In this document: in pieces, positions 10,327 through 21,791 of the stretch | How positions within the stretch are numbered: the first letter of the stretch is position 1 | Layout of the letters: every line of letters begins with the position of its first letter | Source: Pelomyxa schiedti | Taxonomy: Eukaryota > Evosea > Pelobiontida > Pelomyxidae | Reading direction: 5' to 3' | Assembly (NCBI GenBank): GCA_020536535.1 | Contig: JAHLWZ010000185.1 | Coordinates: 1 to 64,000 of the forward strand | DNA: 64,000 nt | Position numbers and translations under genes: made by a program | Notes under the pieces: model-generated | The model's input: the letters and a program-made list of their open reading frames with translations, nothing else | Told to the model about the DNA's origin: nothing | The model's database searches: none

Positions 10327-13300
10327 CTAGTAGGGAGACTGTGGACTGGATGGATCGGTGCAGTCTTCTCCTGAGAAGTACGGAGAGGGGCATGGGTTCC
10401 CAAGGACACGGTTTTTCCTCAAAGTATATATCAGTGATGTGATGGTAGGTTGTATGGTTCCTGTGGGACTGTGCTCGTAGCTACCAGCGGTACCATAAAT
10501 GCTGCACGTTTGGTAGTTCATAGTTAGTTCAGTGCCTGAGAAAAAGAGCAGGGAATGGCACCTTTCATGGTTCAGTTTACCCTTCTTCGTTGTGCACAGT
10601 TCAAATACCAGGTTTGGCCCCACTGGATTTAATATGACTATAAAGGTACCATCAGAAAACGAATGCAGCCAATCCCGTATCTGTGCCTTGGTGGCAAATC
10701 CGGCAAACCAATTCTGCCGGCAAAGATGCTCCATCTGTTTGTATTGGGGTTAATTATTAGAATTTTTCTGAAGCCTATACTGCCGGAAAATGGCCAGTTT
10801 GTGGGTCATAAAATTGTTTGAAGCAATTCACGAGATCATTGAATCTACTAGCTGTGAGCGTTTCTTCCTTTTTAACTGTTTAAGTGTAAGGATAGGAATA
10901 CTAGTAGGTTGGTGATGTACCAAGCGCAATCCTCCTGATAGAATAGGCCTTGTTGGATGGTAGTTGCAACATTTTCATGAACTGATCCCAGCTAGCAACT
11001 AAAGAGACACCAATCATACCTCTCCATATGGTAAAGGCCCCAATATCAACAATTACAAGTTGCAGCCTTATGTCTTGCAACCTCTGAACAACATAATCAA
11101 TACACGGTCTCTTGGATGCATCCTGATGCCACATTGCTTCTATTAAAGACTTGATAGCTCCAGCCTAATTCAGGAAGAATAAGACATAAGGATAATGGGC
11201 AATCAAATCACACCACTCGTTGGGGGACCCATTCTATGTCATTGTCCGGGAACTTAGGCCTATTCCCGTCGACTATGTAAGTGTCACGATCGTCGTCCTT
11301 CTTCTCCGGCAAAATTTCTTGCTTGGTGAACATCTCAAAAAAGCTCATTCCAAGGGCATATCTATTCCAGCACTGGGTTAGACGCCACCTTTACTCTCTA
11401 GACTCCTCCCGATCTCCCCTCCTTACATATCCGTCTGGATTGACCCTCGTTCTCGTGAAGCAGATTTAACTAGCATTTCGGGGGCCATGTAGGGTTCTGT
11501 TGTTGGTAAGCATCACAGCGTGTGAAGGGAAGGAGCCATACTTGTGCCTGACGTCCTATTAGATTGAACATGATTTTTGCCTTCTGGAAGAAGGCAGCAT
11601 AGTCCAAAATCGGCTAACTTGGGGTTTGTGTCTTGGTGTAAGTCTTTTGTTGCGATGGACCATACTGACTTTTACGTTGAAGTGTTCATTAAGGAGGAAA
11701 TTAGCGGGCTTGATATCCCTGTTCAAAGTTTTGCTTGAGGAGAAGAAGTGGGGTGGTTTGGCTAACCGGTGTATAGCCCTCATTTCGTTGTGCAGCCAAA
11801 CCACTGAAGAACACTGTTTGAGTGGTGAAGCGAAGAAAAGATTAGAAAGCTGCACAAAGAGGGAAAGAAAACACACTATCTGAAGAGCAAGAGTCAGAAA
11901 TGCCGAAAATCGGCCTTCCATAGCCCCAATAAACCTTTCTGGGATATTGGGGATAAGCTGTGTGTAGTGTATAAGCGTGTCCAGATCACAAATCATCTGA
12001 GGCATGACTAATGTAACAAAATCAGTTGTTTCACGAACACCTGCACAACAAATGAATATGATGGATGAAGAATTGTCTTATCATAGGAGAATGGAGAGGA
12101 CCACGGAGTTCTATTATGTTGTCATGACCTGCAAGTGCAAGCAACAAAGCCTCATACTTGATCGATTTAAGTGGTGTACTGCGTTTTCCTTTTAACGGGA
12201 TTTCTTTAATTGCATATGGTTCCCCATGCAATGTTGCTGTAGAATGGGGTATAAATAGACGCGGCTATGAAAGAAAAAAGAAAAGAAACGCACCTTTATA
12301 TACACAGCTAAAACCGCCAATCCCAAGAGGCTCTCCCTTTATTACTGTTCCTCCATCGTGCAACACACTCTCCGGCCATTCTGAAGTCTCAAAGATGCAC
12401 CCATTTCGTAAGGCCTGGATCTGCTTTTCGCGTTTCTCTGCTGGGGCTAGAATGGGTTCTGGGGCTTGTATTGGTGCTGGGGCTAGAATGAATTCTGGGG
12501 CTGGTATCGCTGCTGGCGTTGGTAGAGCCGTGGTAGTTGTAGTTGTGACGTTTCCTGGGGCATCAGGTAATGGTTTTGGAGGGACGGTTAATGGCATATC
12601 AAGTACTTGAATTGTTCGTCGTGGGGGCAGTGGACGCAAGGGTAGAACGGAGGGCTGTATTGTACGTCGTTTTTTTGATGCGGTTTCACCCTCGGGACTT
12701 TCGTCTTCTACCTCCACGTCTATGTATTCTGTTGGAATTTTCTCCTCCTCCACAAGTATTTCTTCTTCTTCTTCTTCAAAAACTTGTTCTCCCATGGTGC
12801 TTTGTGACCTGGATGCATCTCGTGACTTTGAAGGTTGTTGTAAAGGTAGGTGATGCCGATCGTCATGTTCTCTTCTCTGTGGCATTTGAAGTTCACGAGG
12901 AAGACTCAAACCACAGTTGTAACTAGAAGAATGGTAAGTGCAATCCTGAGTTGTTTGCATTGGTGGCGGTTGTCTGTAGGCGGAGCAGGTGCTCTGCCTG
13001 GTACCCCTGCCTCTGCTGGTCATGTGGCGCCCCGTGGCCACTCCTCTTTTGATGTCTTGCAAGGGGAAGGCTTCAGTGACTGCACAAGACGTGGCCGCAG
13101 CCGCGGTACGGGGATGCGTGGACGGTGAGATTGACATTGACACGGACTTTGATGCTGAGGAGGACGGGGGGCTGGAAACGGTCTTGTGGCTGTGCCATTC
13201 CTCCCAGGCTCTATGTAAGTCCCACGGCAAGGGTATTCGCTGCGCCACACATTCGTTATCTGAGAGCCACCTCACGTCGCCCGGATTGTCCCGTGCATAC

Positions 13301-13437
13301 TGACGATCTTCCTCTGTCTTGAAAATGGCGTAGGTCACGTTGTGAATCCACTTGCATGTGGGCTGGTCCTCCCGTAGTCTAAATAACGTTAGTTTATGAC
13401 ATAACGCAAATTACAGATCTCGCCAAAGCAACGACAT
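10327..13437 (-). CDS. Protein kinase with C-terminal SH2-like domain
   Basis: This is a multi-exon gene. The first exon (from the ATG at 13437) joins across a 41-nt intron with a CTAAC branch-like site to a long exon at 13380–12296. That exon encodes a short folded-looking start, a Ser/Pro/Glu-rich linker and the glycine loop GIGGFSCVYKG. Later exons supply YAIKEI (catalytic Lys), LVMPQM, HRDIKPANFLL, LADFGL, SGT…YMAPEML, DIYALGMSFFEMF and ASKRPC, so the kinase looks active and Ser/Thr-like. After the kinase come a hydrophobic linker and an SH2-like domain (NWFAGFATKAQIRDWL, DGTFIVILNP, GKLNHERC). The order kinase then SH2 matches the Dictyostelium Shk family. At the βB5 position, where SH2 domains carry the phosphotyrosine-binding Arg (FLVR), this protein has Ile. 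The C-terminal tail is Ser/Pro-rich. Some middle exon boundaries are less certain than the motifs. Confidence 0.8.
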
Positions 13438-14956
13438 TATATAAAAAAATAAAAATGGTTTGTGCGCTGGGGAAAAACAAACAACCGGCCGGGGTAGAGC
13501 TGCAATAAACGTTCTGTAGCATCATCGTGATCACGAGACCACCTTTTCCTGGTCACAAGAAAGTACTTGCACACCTCCCTATCGTTCTCTTTCCCACAAG
13601 ACATGTTTATTTTCTCTAGTTTCTTTCCTTAGTTTTTTCTTATTTATGGGGCGCAGGGGAAATTTGTCACACGTAGACACCTTGTTTGTTTTGCCCAACG
13701 GTACCACATTAAGAAACCCATAATCACGGTAACAACCTACACCGCACGTGCAGCTTCAGGCAACAAAAAAAAACAGTAAGAGTTCGGTTAATAAACAACT
13801 TGGCGGAAAAACAACAGGTACCGGTGTTCCTACAATCATAATACCCGTCACCTGTTGTTAAGGCAAAGGGAAAAGTACCTTTCGAATTTGATTGGGCTGG
13901 GACTGCATGCACGAAATTCCGCGGAGGAAATTCCGCGGAGGAAGTGCTGTGGCTATATCCTGATTCCACGGAGGAAATTCCGCGGAGGAAGTGCTGTGGC
14001 TATATCCTGGGGCTCTTTTTGCTGCGGTGGAGACCCAACCAAGGTGTGCACATCGGGCTGAAATGCCAACACTCACACTTGGGGTGGTTCCCCACAAGAA
14101 GCCAGTCAGAGAAGAAATACCGAGTGGATTTCATCATTGGGTGGAAATTCCAACTCTAAATGAAAACACTGGTTCACCCTGGAGCAACCACACAGCAAAT
14201 CTTTTGATACCGGTTATAATGTACTGTACACAGCACAGGGGAAAAAAATAAACAAATAAGAAATTAAAAAAAAAAATGCGACCTTGTTGCGTGGTGTCAA
14301 GATCTTGTGGAAAATAATGTTTAATATTAATTTTAGTTGTGTTTTTTTGGGCAAAACGAAAGTTGTCCCTGGGAAAAAAAGCGGGCTGAAATTTTTAGAG
14401 TACGTACAATGACGGCGAAGCGGGATTTGACGAAGACGGTGCTCTCGTATATCCTCGTTTGTTTGTTGTGGTGCTTTGGAATTGTGGACGCCCAACAACG
14501 ATGTGGTTGACGATGAAATGCACGGTGTCGTGATACGAATAACCCAGCCCAACAACACCAAGCCGTATTCCCTTAGCAGATCCATGGAACAAACGTCGAT
14601 GAGGTTCGCTTTCTCTGGGCTTGTCGCTTTGTGGCGGGTGTGACGCCACAGCAGGCAGCTCCCCGGTCATGTTTTTTATACAAAACAAAATTGAATACCG
14701 AAAGTAGGTTAAAAATGGTGTGTCGGGGGTGCCCATTATTATGGGATGCTCAAAGTAACTCGTGACATATTTTTACGGCATTTCAGTCCAAATTCCCAAC
14801 AAAATTCTGGACTTCTGCCCGTTCCTCTGAATTGGAAGCTACACTGCATTTTGGTTGAAATGGGGAAGTGAAAGGGGTGAAGAAAGTCATAGGAGATGGA
14901 GGCTTGTGGTAATTATGTAAAACTGAAACCGTTTTAAAACAGTGAAAGTACTTGGT
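13438..14956. other. Mostly non-coding stretch between kinase and FKBP genes
   Basis: I find no convincing gene in these 1.5 kb. The stretch is AT-rich with long A/T runs and contains a pair of 41-nt direct repeats (listed separately). One minus-strand frame around 14395–14670 is open for about 90 codons. It has no family match I recognise and no clear splice partners. It may hold the promoter of the kinase gene and the 3' flank of the FKBP gene. Confidence 0.4.
13922..14009. repeat. Direct repeat, two 41-nt copies, 47-bp period
   Basis: Positions 13922–13962 and 13969–14009 appear identical over 41 nt, starting CGGAGGAAATTCC and ending GCTATATCCTG. Each copy contains the palindromic core CCGCGG. 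A shortened echo (AAATTCCGCGGAGG) precedes the first copy. They may be a decayed minisatellite or protein-binding repeats; no function is evident. Confidence 0.8.
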
Positions 14957-15579
14957 CACAGTTCTTCTTTGTTGACAATTTCTAGAAGCTCCACTTCAAA
15001 GTTAAGGGCTGCATTCGGGGGAATCTTGGTGGAACTGTTAAAAGAAAAAAAATTTATAACATCTTCTACCTTTCTGCCTGCTCCCCTGGAACCATAACCA
15101 AGCTCCGGTGGAATCTTTCATGTCATTTAGAACAAAATGTTACTGAATGATTGTTTGGAATACCTCCAGCAATCGTTTCTCACCCACGCACATTCCAACC
15201 AAACCCTGATCCCAGCCCTTTATCACGCGACCAGTGCCGAGTACAAATTGAAATGGTTGTCCTCTATCAACAGATGAATCAAACTTTTCTCCATTTGCTG
15301 CGAGAGTTCCTGTGTAGTGCATCTGTTACAGCTGTTAAGAAACCACTAACTAATCATTGTGTACATTTGTGACAAAACATTTCAGTTATAATTGTACCTT
15401 GAGGGTATCGCCATTCTTAGATTTCCTGAGGCAACTCTCCGGGCTTGTCTGTTTTTGGGCACATAAACAAACGGGAAAAACCCAAAAGTAAAAGCACCAA
15501 CCATCACAGTGACTTTCAGTTCTTGAGCAGCATAGGCCGCCACCACGAACAACAACAATACGATGCACCCCTTCTTCAT
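14957..15579 (-). CDS. ER-luminal FKBP-type peptidyl-prolyl isomerase (FKBP2-like)
   Basis: Five exons join in phase. Exon 1 (15579–15502) encodes a signal peptide ([17 protein letters not shown]). The next gives [13 protein letters not shown], the third carries the FKBP core ([38 protein letters not shown]), the fourth [15 protein letters not shown], and the last [16 protein letters not shown]. The C-terminus is KEEL, which resembles KDEL-type ER retrieval signals. The active-site pattern of FKBPs (Y, D, VI, W) is present. The length and layout match FKBP2/FKBP13, foldases of the ER lumen. The last junction works only if the acceptor is the CCAAG|ATT site, not the more obvious TTTTAACAG upstream. 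It shares an 82-bp divergent promoter with the F-box-like gene. Confidence 0.85.
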
Positions 15580-15661
15580 TGTGGACCACGAAGAGAAACA
15601 AAATCAAGTCGTTGTTTTTGATCCCGAAAAGAGAAAATTCCAAACAAACGAAAAAAAGCGA
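15580..15661. promoter_or_regulatory. Divergent promoter, FKBP and F-box-like genes
   Basis: The 82 bp between the likely start codons is AT-rich and must serve both genes. In the + direction the frame stays open upstream of 15662, so the + start could lie slightly further 5'. Confidence 0.35.
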
Positions 15662-18600
15662 ATGGGGGATGAAGGGACAGAAAAATTGGGAGACAGGGGC
15701 ACTAAACACCGCAGGCTAAATGACACGCCATCATCGTCGAGGACACCCTGTGTCGTAGTGGAGGCATCACTCCCCGGACGCTTGGGGATTACACCACAAA
15801 GTCAAAATAATCCCAGTGGGTTGGCGGGAGATCTTGCTGCATCCGGCACTACGACTACCGCTATTTACGACAACGAGAGATCAAAGGAGAGCAACGACGC
15901 TGTGGGCATGAATGAGGTTGTTTTACAAGGATCTAAAACCGAGTGCTGTGAGGCAAGCTCGTGTTCTACTACTGTTGATTACTGCATCACTGACCTTGGA
16001 ATTGATTGCCTATCCGCTGTATTTGTCTTTCTGAAGAAGCGTGAATGGCTCGTGATCATGAAGGTTTCTAAGCTTTGGAGAAAAACTGTTTTGCTTTGCT
16101 GTGAACTATGTTACTCGCAGCATTGGGGGAACTCTGCCCTCACATCTGCACCAAGCCTCCCAAATCAGGAACCTAAGTCATTGGGTTCCTGTGAATGTGA
16201 AAACCTCTCTGTATTTTGTTCTTCTTGGCCTGGGAAATATTTCTTCAGAAGAACCTATGAGAAATATCTTAAATCCGAATTCCTTCGTCCCCTCCATTGC
16301 GCTATGCTTTATGCTGATTCCGAGCCAACAAGCACCGAATTTAAGTGTTCTTTGCCTAGTCAGCACGTGTGTTTTGTGGAAAAAAAAGCCTGGATACTTG
16401 TGGATTCAATGAAATTCTACACCGAGATCAGTGGTTGCTCTCCTGAGAAAGAAGCCATTGAAAGACTTAAATATCTTATTGTGATGGGCAGAATGCAGTC
16501 TAGCCTCAATCTTCATAATAGTGATTTGCTTCTTACAATGCAGCATTGGGTTGATAATTTTTCCAAATCTCTCTTTGGTACAAGCTGCAACTGGACATAT
16601 ATGACCCAAATTTATGACAACACTAAGTCTTTTTTTTTCAGGCTCCATCAAACACCTAATTTGGCCACTTGTTAGAGTTGTTCTCGAACATATGATAGAC
16701 GAAAAGTTATTACAGGAGCCAAGGTGTTGGTACGCCTAACAATCCACAGTGTTAGTCCCCAACCTGTAGCAGGTCTTGTCCAGAATACCTTCTCTACAAA
16801 ATGTCCCTTAGCAACTCTGGAATACTTGAACCCTTAATCAGCAATGTGGAAGCGTACTTTTCGTCGATGCATATATCTCATCACAAGTTAATCCTTGGTG
16901 AGCTGAACGAATCGAGCAAAAACCCCGGTATGCAAGAATGCATCCACAAATTCCATCTTGGACTTCGTGCCTTAGCGTCAGCTTGTGTTGGTGACGTACT
17001 TTCCGAGTCCCTCCTCGGGAAGCTTGGTGCTCTTTTACCTCTACTCTTCAGGTTGCTGAAACCTCCGGTTTTTTTTTCCCTATTCATTTTTCTGCTTTAG
17101 ACTGCAACAACAAGATGATATTTATATACAACGTGTGTCAATATGGATAATAAGAGAGATTGGGATATCGCTCTTCAAATCCAATCACGTGGAATTAGCC
17201 AACAAATGCCTTGTGCACATCGTTGATTTATTTGATGTAAAGACAGTAGAAAATGTCACATTGCATTCTGTACTTGATTTTTATTTATAATCCAGTTTAC
17301 CTCTCGTAGATTGCTAAAGTTTTTACCGAAGTTGGTAAATATGTACCAGAACCTACCAGGTTCAAAGCTATAAGTGTATTTATTCCTTTTCTCGTTTGGC
17401 TTCAGTCTTATTCTAGTAAGGCCCTTATCTCTTCTAATCCCAGTATACAAGATGAAGTCAGATGGCACACAATCACACAAATTGTTCAATTGAAAACACT
17501 TTCTCCCTTGGAAGTTCAATCTATTTCGGATATCTTTATTCCTCAGTAAACTGTCTTCCTACTTGTCCCAAGTCAAATAGAAAAAAAGATTCTTGGATCT
17601 AATAGAAGATGCGGCTAAGGTTGGCTCACTTTATTTTGCTTCATCTTACACCAACTCAGCTGCACTCTATTAATCTGAGAAGAATTTTGTTGTCTGTTAT
17701 ACCCGTGACTTGTAGCAGATATTTATGTCATTACTATTCAGATGCTGAAGCTGAGAACATGTTCGAGTATTGGATGGCGATTCTATCTAGAGAACTTGAG
17801 GGAACAGATAGCCGTGGTACCACTGCCTTAATTGCCGTGTTGTATTCATGTTCCCTCACGAAGATGTCTGTTCACTCCTTGATGCGACAAGTGATCTTGT
17901 AAAGGGATTTGGGGAGCAAGCAATTGAATGCCTCTCGCCTGTCATGTCAACACTGTGGCAATGGTGGTCTAATTTTGCCAATGTATACTTCATTTGTTCC
18001 TGCCTTTTTAATTTGACTTGACCTTCAAGAAAGCACAAAATTTGGATTTTGAGGTACCCTTGATTCACCTCCACGCCATCTCAGTAAGTGTGGTCAACTT
18101 CAATTCACAATAACCAACCACAGATGTGTCGCTTTGTTCGTAGTATGGAATGTTCGCTCTCTCCTTTAAATGAGTATTTTCGAGGAGGTGACTTCATGTA
18201 CTTTTTACATGGAAAACTGCGTGCCAGTTTGAACATCCACGATGTTGATCTAAAAACGGTAAAAAAGAAAAGAGGGCGATTCATCTAATTCTAATTCAAT
18301 CTAAGTTGAAGTGCTTGAGGAATTTGGCAAAAGATCATTGTTCTGGAAAAGAACTTATATTTTCTAATTACTACCTTACTGGGTTCATCGCCTTGATGCT
18401 TGATATGATTATATCGCCAACCACAAAGCTCAGGTTGCTGCCTTCACTCTTCCCACTCCAAAAAAAAGTTATGTCCACAGCGAAGTTGCTACTGACGGTA
18501 AGATTGATTCACACCTTTCACGTTCTCAGCTCACTTGAACTGGCCAGATTTTATGGGGAACAAATGTCTCAAGCAAGTGTGTCTGGCAGCTACAGGCATT

Positions 18601-18715
18601 GCCCTTACCGAGGCCACTCGCCTTTGAAACTCTCAAAGAGTTCACATGCACTCCAGAGGGCAATCTGAGGCACATTAGAACAAAAAAAAAGCAGAGACAC
18701 AGGAGGCGGCACTGA
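15662..18715 (+). CDS. F-box-like protein with helical C-terminal region, multi-exon
   Basis: The first exon starts with MGDEGTEKLGDRG and a disordered Ser/Thr-rich stretch. An F-box-like segment follows (DLGIDCLSAVFVFLKKREW, VSKLWRKTV). By phase, an intron begins at the GTACAAG donor near 16580 and ends at 16648. A second runs from GTGTTGG near 16722 to the GTAGCAG acceptor near 16771. These yield a continuous chain through SIKHLIWPLV and LLYKMSLSNSGILEPLISN. Further exons (about 17100–17240, 17609–17990, 18120–18260, 18500–18715) continue a leucine-rich, helix-rich protein. The last ends in a basic tail (TKKKQRHRRR). F-box proteins usually recruit substrates to SCF ubiquitin ligases. The F-box call is moderate, and exon limits after 17240 are uncertain. 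It converges on the phosphatase gene. Confidence 0.5.
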
Positions 18716-18969
18716 AGAATTCCAAATAGCAAGGCATAAAATAAGATGGTGTTTATTTCTCTTTTTTTTTCGTTTATACAGAGTTGGTGTAATAGTAATT
18801 TGCACAAGAGGAAGTAAAGAACTAGGAGCAGTGAAGTGTGAAAGAGGGTGTGTGAGTCTTGGGTGCTGTGAAGGGACTGGAGTGTCCAAAGGCTTTTCGG
18901 TGTGTTGGAGGTTTGGGCAATTTTTTCAGTTGTCCTGTAAGGGAAATGATGAGCTTCCAGTGTGTAATT

Positions 18970-21138
18970 TTATTTTGTGTTAAGTATGGTATTTTGGAGC
19001 AAGGAAGTACTTGATTGGCCAAGTTTTGCAACAAGGTGGTCTGGTATTAACCCTAATTCCACCATCTCGTCTTGTAAGGCACAGTAACCAAAGGAATACT
19101 GGTCCTATAGGTGGTGAGTATGTTCATGCTCTGCATTTATGTACATAGTATATTTGAGATAGCGCTTCTAGTAGTATTTCTATTTGAAGATAGGAAGTGT
19201 CTTGCCTGTTGCTGAACCATCCCTGGTCTTTGTTGTCTGAGACTTCTTACAGTATTACACATGTCCATGTTTCTAAGAACATTAATGGAGGTTTTCATCA
19301 AGTGAATGTCCCAATCCTCACCGCTCTCGCCGGTTGGTGGAAGCGGGGAGGGTGAATGGTTGATGAGTGATGTGCAATTTGATTCAATGTAGTGGTAAAG
19401 TTTTTCTATACTGATGTGAATGGCACAGAATGTTCCTGTGCGACCAACGCCAGCACTGTATGGGATTAAAGAAAAAAAAAGAATGGAATCATTGTACCTG
19501 CAATGTACTATTGTTGGTTTTGGTAGGGATGGAACTTGTGAAGAGCAAGAGGGTAACGAAGCTAATCGTACCCTCTTTGTTGGGTTTGAAGTGTCATCGG
19601 TGTGTTGACTGATATTTTGGATGAGTTTGCGAATATGTCGTGTTGTGCTGGGGACACTGTGGTCCGGCCATCCACTATACTGATAGTGCTCAATAGTCCG
19701 AATTTCACCTGGATGCTAACCCAGGTTAGTCGAGAGTCTATCAGACAACACACACACTTGGGAATTTGTGATCTGGAAAGTTCTATGGATAACAGAATTC
19801 TTGGAGAACATTTCTTCTCCAATCAAAGTAACAGTCATGAAGCCATACTCGTGGGATTTTTCTTGTGGAGTTGGCCAATATCTGTCAACCTTAACCTAGT
19901 GGGGCTTAAGAGTTGGCAAGTTGGGTGAAATCCTTACTGTTGCGTGTTCAAACTCTTTTGTCAGCATAATGATAAGAAAACTGGCGGTTTCCCATGTCAT
20001 TCGCCAGAAATCAGGGAATGTGCATGGAAGAGGGCCTTGAGTAGCAATGTACGCCTTGTTTCCTGACATATCCTTTGAAGGTGTTACATTGTGGTTGTGG
20101 GCAGGGGATGTACTTTGATATAACTTGCGTTGATATAATCAGACCCAATGGCGTCATAAGCGTGTAGTTTCACTCTGGTTTGTTCATCTTTTGCGTGTTA
20201 GAATCTCTTAAAAGAAAAAAGAACATACAAGGTATAACATTTGGGTATCTATTTTTGGCTCTATTATACACCTGTAGCCCTGTTGCTCCATGCTCCACAG
20301 TTAATGGTTCTCCCAGAAACTTTTTGTTTAATTGTGTCAGGTACAAAGCAAATCTAAAAAAAAGGAAAAAAAAAGAAGAAATACACACTGCAAATTCTGT
20401 ATATGGCTTAACAGGATCAAGAAGTGAAATGAGTATCTCCTGTAAAGCTTCTTTCTCTGTGCTTGATGGGGTCATGAAATCCAAGCCGTTATTCCACATT
20501 GTACAAAAGGGTCTCCTCTCCAATGCAGCGTCGAGGCCACTCCCATAAGTTTCAACAGTCGGCGCGCATGTGGAGGTAGGTGGACTCGCCATCAATGTCG
20601 AGAAGGGCACAATTGAAGAGCCGTCGTCAGCCTCGGAGCGGAGAGGTGAAACTGCTTTTCGCGGAAACGCGGGTGCCGATTCGGAATCTGGGGACATTGA
20701 CCGCACCGAGTTAGAGGAGATGGATCTAGTAGGCCCTCTGCATTGAGAGACTAGTGAGAGGGAATGCGACCGCTTCAGAGGCATTAATACCTCCTGAGTG
20801 TCGTCACATTCATCGCTGTTGTCATTATGGGTTGAATCATTGTCATTGTCATTGTCATTGCCATTTCGGGCACTGCCGAGGACTGACCTCGTCGAGGCGG
20901 TCTGGGTCTCGTCGTGGTCGTCGAGAATCGGCGACCCGTGGCCGTCTGAATCCCGAGCATTTGTGGCAGACGCAGCCGAAGAAGAAGACGGAATTGTGGG
21001 AGACAACGGAGAGCGGGTCGGGCTCGTCGACGCCGGGGACAAAGAAAATTCGTCGGGAGGAGGCCTGAGATGGCCCAGTTGGCGTTGGTCGTCGTCGTCA
21101 AAATTGGTGGTGTTGGTGTCGTGGCCGCGGGGCTGCAT
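18970..21138 (-). CDS. Protein tyrosine phosphatase, classical type
   Basis: Starting at the first in-frame ATG (21138), the first exon encodes a long disordered Ser/Pro/Asp-rich region with an Asp-Asn repeat. It then leads into the PTP domain. Downstream exons carry ALERRPF…, NRYPNVIP, YIATQGPLP, FWRM, the WPD loop (QYSGWPDHSVP), the signature motif VHCSAGVGRTG and the C-terminal LRQQRPGMVQ … DQYSFGYCALQ. Catalytic Cys, Arg and Asp are all present, so it should be active. An intron interrupts the Ser codon right after the catalytic Cys. It is likely a cytosolic receptor-independent PTP that opposes tyrosine kinases or dual-specificity kinases; no membrane segment is evident. The frame is open upstream to about 21222, so the true start might be earlier. 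Confidence 0.85.
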
Positions 21139-21791
21139 CGTGTACTCCGTTGTTGTTTTTCCCTTGGGTATTTCCTTTTTCCTTTGTGTGCACAAAGCCG
21201 AAGAACAGTAACTAACAACCAAAGTGACTACTTAGTTGAATTGTGTTCATCCCCCTTACGACAAAGTGCTGATTCCAGTTTAGGGCCCCGTGATCGGTCT
21301 CCTATTTTGCCGATGAAAAACTGGTGTTCGGTGATTTTGCCCCGAACGGTTTTATTTTTCCATTTTTCAAGCTTTTTCAAACAAACAAGAAGGACCCTTC
21401 TGGTTAATACTCACTACCTTGATCAACAAAGTGGATCATGTAACCTTGCCTACCAAACCAGAAGGGGGTTTGATTTGGACGGATCCACGACTCCCTCCGC
21501 CGTTTTGCCAGATGCCCTTTCTTGTTGTCCAGAAAAGACCTTGTGGAATCGATTCCTAGAGTTTTCTCTTTTTCCGAATCTGAATAAAACAGCGGCACTG
21601 GATCCCATTATCAACCAACCATGCGAACAATACTCCCTCAAGGGTACTGGGACACCTGAGGGGCAGTAAGAGTCCGACTAAAAATACCGGCCTCCTTGGA
21701 TTCAAGGAATCCGGGGATTCACGAACCCTCAAAAAAAAATGGACCGAGAAAAAGAACAAAAAAAAAAAGCACAACCAAAACAATCCGGCAA
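21139..21791. other. Intergenic region between divergent phosphatase and Rho genes
   Basis: These 653 bp separate the PTP (-) and Rho GTPase (+) start codons. A + frame at 21070–21669 is open but looks like a chance frame, with no domain and no splice logic. The segment is likely to hold both promoters; I see no specific motif. Confidence 0.4.

Noticed and set aside
14395-14736. Minus-strand frame of about 110 codons with a VVGLGYS segment
   Set aside because: GLG resembles a nucleotide-binding loop, but no surrounding Rossmann pattern, no splice partners and no family match were seen.
15040-15060. TTTTAACAG acceptor in the last FKBP intron
   Set aside because: Using it brings an early stop; the acceptor a few bases downstream (CCAAG) restores the family motif [14 protein letters not shown] in phase.
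21070-21669. 199-codon + strand frame across the PTP start and intergenic region
   Set aside because: It is mixed low-complexity sequence, overlaps the well-supported PTP first exon in antisense, and lacks a domain.
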